Shown: piece by piece, positions 11,991 through 23,959 of the stretch
How the letters are laid out: the number at the start of each line of letters is the position of its first letter
How positions within the stretch are numbered: position 1 is the stretch's first letter
Source of the DNA: Blasia pusilla
Taxonomy: Eukaryota; Marchantiophyta; Marchantiopsida; Blasiales
Assembly: GCA_050084515.1 (NCBI GenBank)
Contig: CM114272.1
Location: 49,476,001-49,540,000 of the forward strand
DNA: 64,000 bases
Reading direction: 5' to 3'
The notes under the pieces: model-generated
Told to the model about the DNA's origin: nothing
Seen by the model: only the letters and a program-made list of their open reading frames with translations
Database searches by the model: none
Position numbers and translations under genes: made by a program

Positions 11991-12010
11991 ACAAACGAAG
12001 ATTCGTTTGT
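11991..12010. repeat. Short inverted repeat, 9-bp arms, 2-nt loop
   Basis: ACAAACGAA (11991-11999) and TTCGTTTGT (12002-12010) are exact reverse complements, about 110 bp downstream of the larger hairpin. It could be a protein-binding palindrome or chance. Confidence 0.75.
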
Positions 12011-13067
12011 CTCTGGCAAGAGATATGCACATTACAGCAATCGAATTGTTGTGGTGTTCAATCCTTTAGTGCTCAATAACATTCTTTCCCAAAAACTACA
12101 TGTGTAATTCTTCAAATTTTCTGCAGTGTCTTTATGATGATTAAGAATTTTAATCCCAATACTTCTTGTGCATGCTGCAATACACAATCAAGACCAATTA
12201 GTCGCAATTCTGATGTGATTATTTTTACCCTCACAACCAAATGAGCGTGCAACATAACATCCGAGCTCTTGTGGATTCTCGTTAGGATGGTTTGTGCGTT
12301 GATGTGATGCTTTGGAAAGAGGTAAGAGATGCAAAAGATGAGATGCGAACGAGGTTGAATGTCGCATGAGTCTATGGTCGTAACTAGAAAATCTAGACCA
12401 AACGTAAATCGAGAGCTGAGAAGAATTGATTCTACAATAGTTAGGTTGCCAAAAGGGTGAAATTGGGTTTTGCATTTTGATTGTATTTTGGATTATAACT
12501 TTCATACCCCAAATGCGATTGGGATGAGTGAAGTAATGTTAGAAAGCTTTTGCAAAGCCAGATCCAATGCACCAAAGATACTTAGTAAATGCATACAAAG
12601 CATGCGGAGATATTGGCCCAAAACAAACGCAGAGCAAGACGGGTTGGAGGCTACAAAGAGGGGCAGAATGTGTCAATCCCAAAGATAATGGGGGGTGCGT
12701 AGATCCTCACAATTACTAGGAAGGGGGAAGGTTTCCAAGAGTGTTTGGGACTCGATCCCCACTTGGGGATATTGCGGGGAGATGCAAGGGCAAGGAGTAG
12801 ATGGGGAGTTTAGGCGTTGGGATTCGAAACTTGAAATAAATCCAATAGAGTGAATTTTGGAAGTTCCTATTGGTTTCAACCAGCGACTCATTTAGTTGGG
12901 TCTCTGTTTGGGGGTTCATGCGAGGTCCATTGGACAAGTGGGGTTGCTAGGCGTGCAAACGCCATTTTAAGTGTTTGGACTAACTAGAAAGTTTATCCTA
13001 AATCTCGAAAGACTTGTCCGTGTGGAAATGTAGGAATTAGGGAAGGTTGAGTTTGATGAGGTGCGAA

Positions 13068-13123
13068 GTTGAGAACTTGGCGGGTTGGAAAGCCAGTTGA
13101 GAACTTGGCGGGTTGGAAAGCCA
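13068..13123. repeat. 28-bp tandem duplication in the leader/LTR region
   Basis: The unit starting GTTGAGAACTTGGCGGG occurs twice without a gap (13068-13095 and 13096-13123), just upstream of the primer-binding site. Confidence 0.85.
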
Positions 13124-13248
13124 ATTGATCCAGGCTAAACTAACGTGAGTGTGTTTAGGTGTAGATCAACTGTGAGAGCGTGTTCCATTGAATGTACGCT
13201 TCCACATCATTTAAGATTGACGTTCAAGAGGAGTAGGCACACGACACG

Positions 13249-13260
13249 TGATATCAGAGC
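13249..13260 (+). other. Primer-binding site for initiator tRNA-Met
   Basis: TGATATCAGAGC differs by one base from TGGTATCAGAGC, the usual plant retrotransposon primer-binding site complementary to the 3' end of initiator tRNA-Met. It lies 139 bp before the gag ATG on the same strand, the expected place. Confidence 0.75.
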
Positions 13261-13398
13261 TAATCCTTGGTGAGCAAGAATTTGAGGTTGTAGGAGCAAC
13301 TGGACGCTTGGGGAGATCTCAAGGTAGTAGTGAGACCTAGTTGCTAAGGGAGGGACGTAAGAGATTAGGAGGAGATGTGAAGAGGGGAGTGTTTGAAG

Positions 13399-14440
13399 AT
13401 GGCAACCGAGGGCGAAAAACCAAGGAAGCGCCAAGTCAAGCGACAAAAGTCGAGAGATGAACCAATGCCTGACCAAGAGCCAAAGGAAGAAACTGCAACT
13501 TCAAAGAGTGCGAGTTCTAGTCATGAGGATATCCCAGATGCGAATTCCTCCGCGGGACCTTTGGTTCCAAAATCAAGTGACTCGGCGCTCTATGTCCAAA
13601 TGATGGACTTGATGACTGAGCATATGTCCCAGCACAGTAAGCGGATCGTCGAGCTCGAGTCAGACAAAGATTCTAATTCTGACAAGAAGCTTTGTAAGAC
13701 AGATTTGCCGATGCCATTCACAAGAATGGGACGGTCTCAGAAAGCGAATGAGTTCTTGACGGAGCTGGAACTTTACTTCAAGGGGCAAAGAGCAGAAGAG
13801 CAAGACAAGGTAATCGGGACGATCACGTTCCTAAAGGATCATGGACTCTAGTGGTGGACGACTCATCGCAAAGAACATCTAGGCCGTGGAATATCTCCGA
13901 GTTGGAAGGAGTTTAAGGTGTTGATTGGCGAACGATTCACTCCAAAGCACCGAGAGTTCCGTGATGACGTAGAGTTTGTATAGTCGTCGCAAAGTGGGTC
14001 CCTTAGCACTTATGTCCGAGAATTTAGTGCAAAAATGAACTCACTTTCAAAGATGGATGAATTCACGAAGAAGGTGATCTTCTTCAGTGGAAGCCTAGGG
14101 TAGGAAATGCCCTCTTCTGGATGCCACAACTACCAAAGACATACGCGGAACTTTTGAAGTTGGTGGAGCGGATAGGGGACAATGAGGTTCAAGTCCAAAG
14201 ACCCTTCAAGCAAATTTTTTTTGGAAGTTACCAAAAAATAAGGGGGAATCCAAGAGGTTATGGAGTGGAGGGAAGCGTGACCAAGGAGAATTCCTTATCC
14301 CAATAACTAAACAAGTAGAACTCAACACGAAGCTCAAGGGAGTGCACCACCCGAAGTCAGGGAACGCCAAAGTGATTTGGTACAACTGTAGTAAACTTGG
14401 GCATATGGCTAAGGGGTGGTCTAAGCCCAAGTTTAGCAAC
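13399..14440 (+). pseudogene. Gag of the Ty3/gypsy element (broken)
   Basis: The ATG at 13399 starts MATEGEKPRKRQVKRQ, a basic N-terminus. It continues through the capsid-like region (GRSQKANEFLTELELYFKGQ, WKEFKVLIGERFTPKHRE, STYVREFSAKMNSLSKMDEF) with internal stops near 13849, 13981 and 14101. A zinc knuckle remnant reads WYNCSKLGHMAKGW, in which two cysteines of the CCHC set are lost. Gag forms the virus-like particle that packages the RNA. The stops make this copy non-functional. Confidence 0.7.
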
Positions 14441-14559
14441 TAGAGTATGATTGCGTTGGCTGCTAAGCCCTTGTCGGCGGGAGGTGTAGAAACGTCCCTT
14501 CAAGTCACCAAGAGGATGCCCAATCTAATGTACCTAAGATCCAAGATTGTTGATGCGAT

Positions 14560-15771
14560 GTAATGTTGCTCGCTGATATAGGTTCTTTGCAGTCCTTCTT
14601 GAGTCCGAGAATCGTGAAGGAGATGGGTTTTTCAACCTCTAAGGCAGCCTTGCCCATCCGAGTAGGCTTTTCTAGAGGCAAGTCTCATTGGACTTTAGAG
14701 TTAGTCTTGGGACTAACTTGTGGATGCAGAGTATTTGAGTTGAGGGAGAATTTCACGATGTGCGAGATAGATGGCATTGAAGGAGTCTTGGAGAACACAT
14801 TTTTGGATACATATGAGGTGGAGGTGATGCAAAGACCATTGAGGCTGAGCTTCTTAGTGAAAGGCAAGCGGTTGTAGGTGAGGTTGGTTCGTGAGGTTCC
14901 TGTGAAAAAGGAGTTGGTGAACGCTATTACAAGGAGAAGTTTGACGGAGTTAGAAGATGGATTTCTCTGCTTAATGAGACAAGTAGAGAAGGCTGCAAGC
15001 AAGAGACGCGGAGATAAGGACTCAACTCCGAGGGGAATCTGAGAACTTCTCCATAGAGTAGTAAAGGAATTTGGTGATGCCTTGACTAATGAGCTTCCGA
15101 CTGAGTTGCCACCACATAGGGCAATCGATCATAAGATAGAGGTCATTCCCTGGTCTTAACCACCTTCAAAGGCCCCATATAGATTGAATCAGGAGGAACT
15201 TGCTCAGTTGAAAAAGTAGTTGAGTGAGCTCTTAGAAAAGGGTTACATCAAAACTAGCAAGTCACCGTATGGAGTGTCTGTTCTCTTTGTGAAGAAGAAG
15301 GATGGTAAGTTTAGACTATATGTTGGTTATCGTGCACTAAATAAAGTGAAGGTGAAGAACAACTACCCTCTTTTGTGGAGAGATGATCTCTATAATAGAT
15401 TGTTAGGGATGAAGTACTTCAGTAGGATTGACTTGAAGTCAAGATAATACAAAATTCGGATCGCCGAAGCTAATGTGGAAAAGATTGCGTGTAAGAAAAG
15501 ATATGGCTCGTTTGAGTTTGTAGTGATGCCCTTCGGTCTGTGTAATGTGCCTCCAACGTTCACCACATTGATGAAATCCATTTTTCACAAGGAGACGAAT
15601 GAGTATGTGATCATCTACATTGATGACATATTGATCTATTCGAAGTCACTAGAGGAGCACGCTCAACATTTGAGAGTGGTGTTGCTGAAAATAAGGCAAA
15701 TATGGAAAAGAGTGCATTCAAATTACACAAGATCAAGTTTTTGGGTAATGTGGTTAGCGTAGATGGAGTTA
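14560..15771 (+). pseudogene. Protease remnant and reverse transcriptase of the Ty3/gypsy element (broken, truncated)
   Basis: A degenerate retropepsin active site is seen as LLADIGSLQSFLSP (DIG instead of DTG). Reverse transcriptase follows: [80 protein letters not shown], then the catalytic YIDDILIYSKSLEEH and the start of the thumb. In-frame stops occur near 14875, 15040, 15158 and 15445. This is a standard Ty3/gypsy polymerase with no extra domain between protease and RT, which contrasts with the elements at 45-62 kb. Confidence 0.8.
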
Positions 15772-15930
15772 GGTATTCTTGCAGGAGAGAGGAAGAGAGG
15801 AGAGTCTCTCTTCTAAAAAAAAGGACGAAATCCTTAACCTCTCTTCAAAAATTTCTTCTATTTCTTAAGATTCTCCTCTACTTCAAATGCAAGAAATATT
15901 TCAAAGAGAGTTACTAGTGGATCAAATTGG
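15772..15930. repeat. Left terminus of family A, copy A1
   Basis: GGTATTCTTGCAGGAGAG, then GAGGAGAGTCTCTCTT, an A-run and a CTCTTCAAAAATTTC block match the starts of A2 (25104) and A3 (62139). It joins directly to gypsy coding sequence, so this is a real element edge. Confidence 0.8.
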
Positions 15931-16890
15931 GGCACAAACTAACCTCATTTTATCAGACCAGGTGGAAGATGGAAATGTGAAATCCCCTTCGGGCATGCTT
16001 AAATCACTCTCTGTGTAAGCCAGATCAGGGTGTGAAGGGTATCATAGTTCTTACTCTACTATCGTGTAAGCCACCAGATTTCTATATAAGCCAACACGAG
16101 TGACTACAGTGCATTAAGGAGTGAAGGGTTAGACTTCTCAATAGATGAAAAGATTATGGGCTCTTAATCCAAGACTCCCAACCTCATTCTCAACACTTTT
16201 CAGAATTCATCAACTAGTCATGACAATCTTGGAGATAAAAGAACTCAAAGAGTTGAGGGATGATTTGCTGATAGGCTTATTCACCAACTCCATTATTCCT
16301 TCATTATAATTTGTCTGAAATCTGTGACAGTGAGGAAGTGAGGTTGGTACAATGCCATTTTTCCAAGAATGACTCAAAAGACTAGGAGGCCACAAGTGAC
16401 ATGCAAGACTTGGCTAAGTAATGGCTATATGGAGTTTTTTATTAGGTTGATGGGCGTTTGGAAATTATGGTTAAGCACAGATGTCATAAGTTAAGGAATC
16501 CAACACGATAAAGCAAATGAGAACTTGTTGTGGGAGTAGCGGAAAATCATTTGAGACAAATAGAATTGAATTTTGATAAATGACCAACCTAGAAGTCATT
16601 CTTGCAAGAGTCAAAATCCCACAAGTTGCAAGATATGAGAAGAGAAGTTTGCAATCTCTCATAACATCACATGTTACCTAACTTACATGTAAAGATATGA
16701 TAGGAAACCCATAAGTTCCATTCGGATTAGAGGTTAGAGAAAAGAAAGCTCGACTAAAATTAATAGGAGAAATCATCTAGACTTGCAACATGTCGGAATA
16801 AAATAGGTTGCATGACATGATGGAAATTAATAAGGGTAACAAGAAGAAAACATCAATATGAAAAATCATTAGGAAACATGCAGGTTCCAT
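15931..16890. other. A1 subterminal sequence, no gene
   Basis: AT-rich sequence between the left terminus and the first palindrome cluster. Only short unsupported frames are present and no motif was recognised. Confidence 0.5.
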
Positions 16891-16896
16891 TTAGAC

Positions 16897-17585
16897 ATGC
16901 AACCCATCGGAATTCGACAGGTTACAAAACATGACAACAAGAGGAACACTTGTGAGACATGACTCTCAAGGGTAAGAAAAAAAATAAGGAAGGAAAACAT
17001 TGACATTGCATGACATGGTTGCTTGCAACGTGTGGGAACCTGCCAGATTTCGATGGGTTGCAAGACCTATTGTATTTGAAAATTCTTGTTACTCGTAACA
17101 AAACCTTGGTCACAAAAACGAAAAAGAATGAAGGAAGTCATATGAAATTCATAGTAGGGATTCATCCGGACTTGCAACCTCTCAAAATCTGACAGGTTGA
17201 ATGACATGATGTAAGCAAAAAGGGCTCAAAAGGAAACCTCTAGAGGTTGGATTCATCCATGCAACACGTCAAAATCCAATGGGTTGTAGGACTTGAAAAG
17301 AAGAGAAATAGTTGTGAGACATGGCTCATTGGAGGGAAGACAAAAGAAAGGTTAACATGGATACATGTGCAACTTGTCAGAATCTAACAGGTCGCAAGAC
17401 ATAACAACTAGAGAATTTCAAAATACATCTTCTCATCAATATGATAAAATCATAGCAAACATAGAGGTTCCATTTTGACTTGCAACCCGTCGAGACTTGA
17501 CAAGTTGCAAGATATACTATCTGTCCACAAGAGATTACCAAAGCAGAAAATAGATTTCAACATGTCGAGATCCGACAACTCCAAT
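16897..17585. repeat. Palindrome cluster in A1 left subterminal region
   Basis: At least seven degenerate versions of the family-A palindrome (for example GCAACCCATCGGAATTCGAC at 16899 and GCAACCCGTCGAGACTTGAC near 17484) lie between the left terminus and the 3' end of the minus-strand gene. These copies are more eroded than those at 33-36 kb. Confidence 0.8.
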
Positions 17586-17589
17586 AACA

Positions 17590-17870
17590 CTAGTCTATGA
17601 TCTCTTCTACCTTGTCATCTACATAAATGTTCCTAGCTCTCATCAATTCCCATACAAGGGACTTCTCTACGCTATCTAGTGGGTCCACTTCACGGTTGCA
17701 GATGGGGATTGAGAAATAAGGGGAATTGGAGAGCCTTGTCCCCTAGGAACACCATATTGGTCCCATGTGACCCGGGATAAGTCCCAACGCCTGCCCCAAA
17801 AATTTATCTTGTATGCTCTGCAAAGGGACACCCATCCAGAATCAATATGTGCTCCTCCACTTGAAACCAC
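17590..17870 (-). pseudogene. Small conserved family-A reading frame (A1)
   Basis: AHIDSGWVSLCRAYKI and GRRWDLSRVTWDQYGVPRG match frames at 26129-26449 (A2) and 63141-63420 (A3), where A2 has GRRWDSNQVTWYRYGVP. The three copies keep this block much better than the surrounding DNA. It lies just downstream of the methyltransferase-like gene on the same strand and may be a last exon or a separate small protein. I do not recognise it. Confidence 0.45.
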
Positions 17871-18411
17871 TACAACCCAACTCCAAAACGCTTAAAATCC
17901 AAGGCACCAAGGCATTCACTTGTCATTATCAGAGAGCTCTTCCAAAATCACCGTAGGCTTTTCCCGCTCGAGTTTGGGAATCATAGCTAGTGACGATGGT
18001 ATCACCACCAATAGCTCTTGTATAGGTGCATTTTGCCGTGGAGACGATGTGTAAACTCCCAACTGCATCTCGTAATGTGCCTTTGCCTCTTGGCAAAATG
18101 CAAATAGTTGCCTCCTTGACTCCAAGCATACAATGTTTCTCCCACTCTTCCAGATGGCTCTAACACTCGCCCTAGATAGCTCTACCAAATCTAAGACCAA
18201 GTCACCAGGCCTTGAGCACAACTCCATCAGGGTCTACATTAGTGCCTGGGACTTTTCTCTCCCTCCAAGCAGCGGTGCTCCTTCCTCCATGACAATTCCC
18301 GGGGGCGAATTGTAGAGGTTGTTCAATGTGTAACCATCGGAGGTAGGATCAACATGATCATGGATCTCAAAAACATGGAACATGTGCTCCAGAATAGTAC
18401 ACATACGAGTA

Positions 18412-18856
18412 CTAAATTTGTGCAGAAGAAAATGGCAAAAGCATGTTAGCTTTAACGAGGAAGTGGTACAAGGAATGGTTTTCTTACAAAGCAACGCAAC
18501 GAATTCCGACGGGTTGCAAGTGTTAGATTTTTTATGCCTAGTTCTAGAAGACTACTGAGTAATAGGCAATCATAAAATTTGCAGGGGGCCCATCCAATCC
18601 ATCAAAATCTGATGGGTTGCTCAACACACCTTCCTGAATAAGACCGGATTTGCAACCCGTTGGGTTTTGATGGGATGCACTGAACATATTTGGGTATATC
18701 TGCAACTCGTCAGAATCCAACAAGTTGCACAATGTGTTGCATGCGCTCTCAAAAAAAGTGATTTGTAACCCGTTGGATTCCGACGGGTGGCAAGAAAAAT
18801 GTACTCCCTAAAACCAAATCCGATCAAATATTTACAGTTTGATTTTACGTACTTAC
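18412..18856 (-). other. Intron of the A1 methyltransferase-like gene holding palindromes
   Basis: The donor GTAAGT (complement of 18851-18856) and acceptor AATTTAG (complement ending at 18412) bound 445 bp that separate the motif-IV-like exon from the SAM-motif exon. Five palindrome variants lie inside (18.48-18.80 kb), for example TAACCCGTTGGATTCCGAC near 18765. Confidence 0.6.
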
Positions 18857-20820
18857 CCAGAGTTGATTTGTTGGAGATCTTAGCGGGTATTCATTCTTGA
18901 CTACCCAAGACTGCGTTGTGTGCCACTTCAATGATTGCTTGATGCACTGCAAGTTGAAGAGCTTGTCTTCACTACCTCCAATCAAACCAAGGAAATATCC
19001 CTTGTCACTCAAATACACGTTTGCAAAGAAGAACATAAATGCGATCAGGTTGTATATGAAGGGAAAGTTCCAATTTGTGGCAGTGTTGCCTGGGTTATGG
19101 TCCCGCAACCTGAATCTTGATGGCAAACTTGCAATCAAGAGATCAACTGCAACCTCCTCAGCTACCCCATTGGTAGTCCATGGGGCGTGGCCGTTTCGGA
19201 GGAGATTTAGTCTTTAGACTGTCAGCTTCTCCAAGGGGGCGGAGGGCTCCTCACTTAAGAATTTCTCAAGTTCATCCAACACGAAGGTCTGATGGAGAGG
19301 ATGGTGATCTTTGTCACTCTGTCCCCCTCCATGCCCAAGAATGTTGGAGTATATACCACATTTTTGTTTCCTCCCTCGAAGGAACTCAACCTCTCACTCT
19401 TTCGCTTCTCGCGAGTTTGATGCCTGCTGGTCGGCGTCTCTGTCACCTCGGAATCTACAAGCATTTGTTTTGGGGCCTCCCTTTGCTGTCACTTGCATCT
19501 CAAAGATCCAACCTCGGATTTCCTTGCCCCCTTTGCCTTCAGTTTAAGGCCCATGATTTTCCTTGGTTGTTACCACCTTTGAGACCACATCACCCGTCTC
19601 GAATGCTTGTGCCTCCGCATCACTTTCAAAATACTCCTCAACCTTCAAGAGGTTGGGGATCTCCTCCTTGCCAACTGCAACTACATCATAGAATGCTCGC
19701 GGCATCTGGTTTCTAAGATCCTTGAGGTCGTTGAAGTTGAACCAGAGTGGACAATTCAGAACTTCCCAATCGGTCATCTCTTGAGCCATCTCTACGTCGT
19801 TCATGGAGAATCCATTTCCATTTGGAGGAGGAGCCCACAATTTGCACACTGCAGTATACTTGCTCCATGTACCTGCATTGACACTAGAGATGAGGAACCT
19901 ATACACCATTCTCTACGGAGCTCGTTGGCGGGAGGACTTGGTAGCCTGTTCAAGAAGGTCTCTCTTCTTTTTGGAGAAATCCCTTTTTTTGGGGTCGCCA
20001 ATCTCCTTGTCGAGATCTCCCTACAGTAGAATATGTTTCTTGAATATTGTTTGGAATCCAAGATTCTTCACTGGCTTATCTTGGATCTCATTCAACAACA
20101 ACTCGAAGTCCTCAACCGACTCGAGGATGGCCTCCTCCAAAATAGGCTTGATTTTCTTGAGCTCGGCTTGAAGACTTGTAATCATAGATTTTCCGAGCAC
20201 CCCAATGCATCCCATAAGGACCATTCTCTCAGCCATTGAGAGATAATAGGGTCTGAAACCCTCAAGGGATGGTGTGCCGACTTCTTCTCGGCTTCCATCC
20301 CCTCGAGAGCGATCTTCATCAGTCTAATTTGCCTGAATTCTGAAATATCATAAAGGGCAAACTTGTGAACACGATCCAACGATACCTTCTCTCAGAAAAT
20401 CCATGGGGATCCTCATCCCTCTTTCATTGGTGTTTAATTATCGCCTTCAAATCCTTGTAGAAGTCCGGGCCGAGCTCGGGATTTGGCAAGGCAATGTACC
20501 GTTGCATTTTGTTGGTTGTGCCTGCCGACATAGCACCCTATATGAACTTAGCCCTCTTGGAAGCTAAAACCTTCTCCATGTGCTCCAACTCTAGTGTTGC
20601 GACTGTCTTTGCTGCCTGGATTTAGACCAGCTCAGAATTATGACAGATGTATGTGTTTGCCCAAGTCTTCTTCTTCATTTCTACTCCTTTAGTGATCATC
20701 TCATCGACCAATTTGTCTTCCACAAATCCTTTGTATTGAGTAGGGTGTATTGTAAGCACCTTCTTCACTTTGTCGCATTCTTGGATTGAATGATGTGTGA
20801 CATTCCCTTCTGAAATGATC

Positions 20821-21666
20821 CCGCAAGGTTCAATGCTCTCTTAGAATTCATATCTCATGCAAGTCGTCAGTTTTCGATAGATTGCAAAAAGACTAACACT
20901 GCCAGAAAGAAAAAGGTTAGAGAACATATAACCTTTGCTTGCAACTGGTTAGAGTCCGACGGGTTGCACGACCATGAGATAAGTCCTTCCTAAATGCAAC
21001 CCGTTGAAATCCGACGAGTTACGTCCTATCCCTATCGTAGTTTGAGAGATTTTGAATCACTGGGCTTATCAATTGACAGATCGGCCTTTTTGCAACCCGT
21101 CAAACTCCAAAAGGTTGTAATTTCCTAGCAACTTGTAGAGAATGGCATAATCTTAGACTCTTCTGCAACCCGTCGGACTATGACGGGTTGCTTTTAGTCT
21201 AAGATTATGCAACTCTCGAAAAACATTTTGTAGGAGTTGCAACCCGTCGGACTCAACACGTTGCCCTTGAATCTAACTACTCTAACTAAGAGGCCTTTTG
21301 GGAAAAAAAAATGCAAGCCCTCAGAGTTCAACGGGTTGCGTTTAGGCCACAAAACAAGACAATTCATTCATGGCTTTGCAACCCGTCGAACTCTGACGAG
21401 TTGCCCTTGAACCATACCAGTCTTACTTCAAGGCCTTTGGGAATATATATATAATTCAACGCGTCAGACTCCGAAGGGTTGCATTTTGGCCAAGGAACAA
21501 GTCGTGGCATATATGAATGGCTTTGCAACCGGTTGGAGTCCAACGGGTTGCCGATTTCATCTCTCAAACTTCAAAATGCTTTTCTGAACAAAAAAGGAGC
21601 AATTTGTTGAAGTCCGACGGGTTGGAAGCACAACCAAATTTGACAAGCTGGAAAGAAAATACTTAC
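20821..21666 (-). other. Intron of the A1 minus-strand gene holding a palindrome array
   Basis: The donor GTAAGT (complement of 21661-21666) is identical in position to A2 34320; the acceptor side reads CTTGCGG before the exon, so its AG is lost. About a dozen palindrome variants fill these 846 bp, for example GCAACCCGTCGGACTATGAC near 21165 and GCAACCGGTTGGAGTCCAAC near 21524. Confidence 0.6.
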
Positions 21667-22869
21667 GTGTTCATTGAGTGCATGGCCATCTCCACCGTAG
21701 CCATGTGCTTGGGGATTCGGGGAAGAGATGGAGTATGACTTCCCTCACACAAAAATGTGCCTCCAATGAGTTTGGGCGCTCCAATGCAAATTAGGACCAC
21801 GCCATAAATCTTTGGTTCTCATCCTAGATGTAGAAGTACAAGCTCTTCATCCACTTGTACTTCGTTCCTGCAACTACTTTCCTGAACTCCACGTCCCTCA
21901 TTCTCTAGAACGCATACAGGTTCTTGAGGTCTTCTTGTGTGACCAAGGACTGCGTTCCATGTTTATCATAATGGTGAACATTGAAAGGAGGAAAGCTATC
22001 AACGTATGGAGTTGTTGCAACAGACCGCTTCAACTTGGCGATGTCTTTGTCGGACTAAATTTCTCAAACGTATTCCATCGTTCGAAGTTGGCAGAGAGGA
22101 ATCCTTGGTGCCTTGGGGCCATCCTCCACCGCCATTTGCTTCACAACCTACAAAAAATTCAATAATATCAATCACAAAAGTTTTCCTCAATACAAGCCAT
22201 TGGAATGCACAAAAACAATTGTTGATCATTGCTTACCCTCTCAAAAATTGGGTCAATGTCGAAGCCAACAAGCTGCTCTCGAGAACCAGCCGGTAATTAC
22301 AGTGGATACTTTTCCACTTTGAAGAGGTCAATTTCCTCCACTAGGATTAAGGATGAGGACGTTTCTTCTCCTTCAGAGATGTCCACCATCTCAACACTTG
22401 TGGTCCTCTTCGCCTCCTTGTTGCTCTCTGGAATGTCATTAGTGCTACTCTCATTCATTGTTTTGCTCGATTTCCAAGAGGATAAGTCCTCCATTTCCAC
22501 ACTCTCCATGAGACGTTGGGGATTTTCCACTTCCACCGCCATAGCCTTCTCCTTCCTCGCTCTAGCCAATTATGATTTCCTATTAGTGGCATATTTCCGC
22601 TTCTTTTCCTTCAACTCGTCAGCAATCCGTTTCTTCTCTACCTTGTTCGCATTTGCAACCATTTTTAGTTGTTGCGTTGCGTGCTTCTCAAGAGCAAGTT
22701 TTGCATGTAGCTCCTACTTGCGTATCTCTGCTTCTATCTCCCACTCCTCTATCTCATCTCGCCTGATGTCCACGCCCAAGCGTTGGCCAAGAGATGCTAA
22801 GATAGAAGTCCAAGAAGATTTGGGAGTAAAGCTCCCACCCTTGCTCACGTGGGCCTTTTTCTGAGTCAT

Positions 22870-23959
22870 TCTGAAGGTGAATGATGTGTACAACATTGTC
22901 AAGAACCTAACACCTCGCAAGGAGATAGGAAGACGTGATCAAACGATGGGTGAGAATAGTCAGGCTCAACCAGAACCATTGTCATCTTCCAGAAAAATGG
23001 TTTCTATCTGAACCGTCGTCACCTTCCAACGGAATGGTCACCAACCGTTTCAGGGTGCAGTTGAAGGGAGTGTGCACTAACCATAAAAAAAAAAGAGGGA
23101 ACAATGGGCTCCTTCATTGCAAACTGGAAAAGTCAGAGGAGGAAGAGTTGGAAATGAAATCGTGAAATGAGTGGAAGTTGGTCCTTATATAGTTTTGGAG
23201 CCATTGAAACTTGACCATTGGGGCGATGGTGATGGAGAGCCGTTGGGACGAGTGCGACTATTGACCGTGGACCATTGGATCGACAACGATTGTGGGTCAT
23301 TACAGTGCTTTCTCTCCATGGGACGTGTGCAACCTGTTGGAATCCCATGGGTTATAATAGTGACAATGGGCCGTTACGGTCAATTCTCAGCTTGGGATGT
23401 ATGCAAACCATCAGAGTCCAACGGGTTGCACTCGGAAAACCTTCATAGCATTCTCCTATCCCATCTCGTGTCTTACTACAACCCCAAAGGAATCTGACAA
23501 GTTGCACTTTTGGCATTAGTCTACTTGCCCTAGGCCATTTCATAAGGTCAATGCAACTCGTGAGATTCAAAAAAGTTGAATAACCCCTTGCCTCCTCTTC
23601 CCTCACATACGTTCTAGAGAACACGGTTTAATTGTAAACCGTCGGAATCCGACGGTTGGCAAAAATTTAACCCCGGCCACCCCCTAACTTCTAAATATCT
23701 TAACTTTTGTTCAAAGCAATCCGTCAGAATCCATTGGGTTGGCTCTATGCTCCAATAGAGGGGAGCCCCGTTTTCGGTCAGAATATTAATTGTCAAAATC
23801 CGAGGGGTTGAACAATAGCACCCCTACAACCCATTGCAGTCCAACGGATTGCATTCTGCCAGTGACTAGCTTAAGGGCAACCCCACAAAAACCTGTCAGA
23901 GTCGGACGAGTTGAATACTAATTGAATTGATGTAGGAATATCCCTCATTTTCAAGCTTC
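22870..23959. other. Divergent intergenic region of A1 with palindrome cluster
   Basis: This lies between the start of the minus-strand gene and the plus-strand transposase fragment. About ten palindrome variants occur between 23325 and 23920, including TAAACCGTCGGAATCCGACG near 23635. By analogy with A2 it is the shared upstream region, with the first transposase exon deleted. Confidence 0.6.

Larger units (their letters stand above)
10586..13248. other. Downstream of the protease; probable 5' LTR of the Ty3/gypsy element in its distal part
   Basis: No protein-coding gene is supported. The primer-binding site at 13249 implies that a 5' LTR of unknown length ends just before it, and the hairpins at 11.84-12.01 kb and the 28-bp tandem repeat at 13.07 kb may lie inside that LTR. 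I could not set the left LTR boundary because the 3' LTR needed for comparison is missing. Confidence 0.4.
13249..15771 (+). mobile_element. Conventional Ty3/gypsy element, 5' part only, cut by DNA transposon A1
   Basis: Primer-binding site, gag, zinc knuckle remnant, protease remnant and the first two thirds of reverse transcriptase follow in standard order. The frame breaks off in the FLGNVVSVDGVRY block at 15.77 kb, exactly where the GGTATTCTTGCAGGAGAG end of family A begins. RNase H, integrase and the 3' LTR are absent here. I did not recognise the rest of the element on the far side of the A1/A2 complex. Confidence 0.8.
17916..22869 (-). pseudogene. Family-A minus-strand gene with beta-class amino-methyltransferase-like C-terminus (A1 copy, broken)
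   Basis: The start at 22869 (MTQKKAHVSKGGSFTPKS) matches the A2 start MTRKKSQANKARSFTPKS. The N-terminal exon is charged and coiled-coil-like. Later exons carry RVSDPIISQWLREWSLWDAL and EFRQIRLMKIALEG. The C-terminal part shows a motif-IV-like SLPSRFRLRD (19.1 kb), LSDKGYFLGLIGG, SWVVKNEYPLRSP, then REKSQALM, a TAG, and TLMELCSRPGDLVLDLVELS (motif-I-like) with SGRNIVCLE. It ends in EELSDNDK at 17916. The order catalytic motif, WxxKNxxP, SAM motif is that of beta-class N4/N6 methyltransferases. Conserved donors lie at 21666 and 18856 (both GTAAGT on the minus strand), with introns of about 846 and 445 bp. A nonsense codon near 18232, where A2 has Gln, and the lost 3' splice AG near 20821 show decay. 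Confidence 0.6.

Noticed and set aside
13249-15771. A DNMT domain also in the first Ty3/gypsy element
   Set aside because: Between its protease remnant and RT there is only the normal linker. No C5-methyltransferase motif is present.
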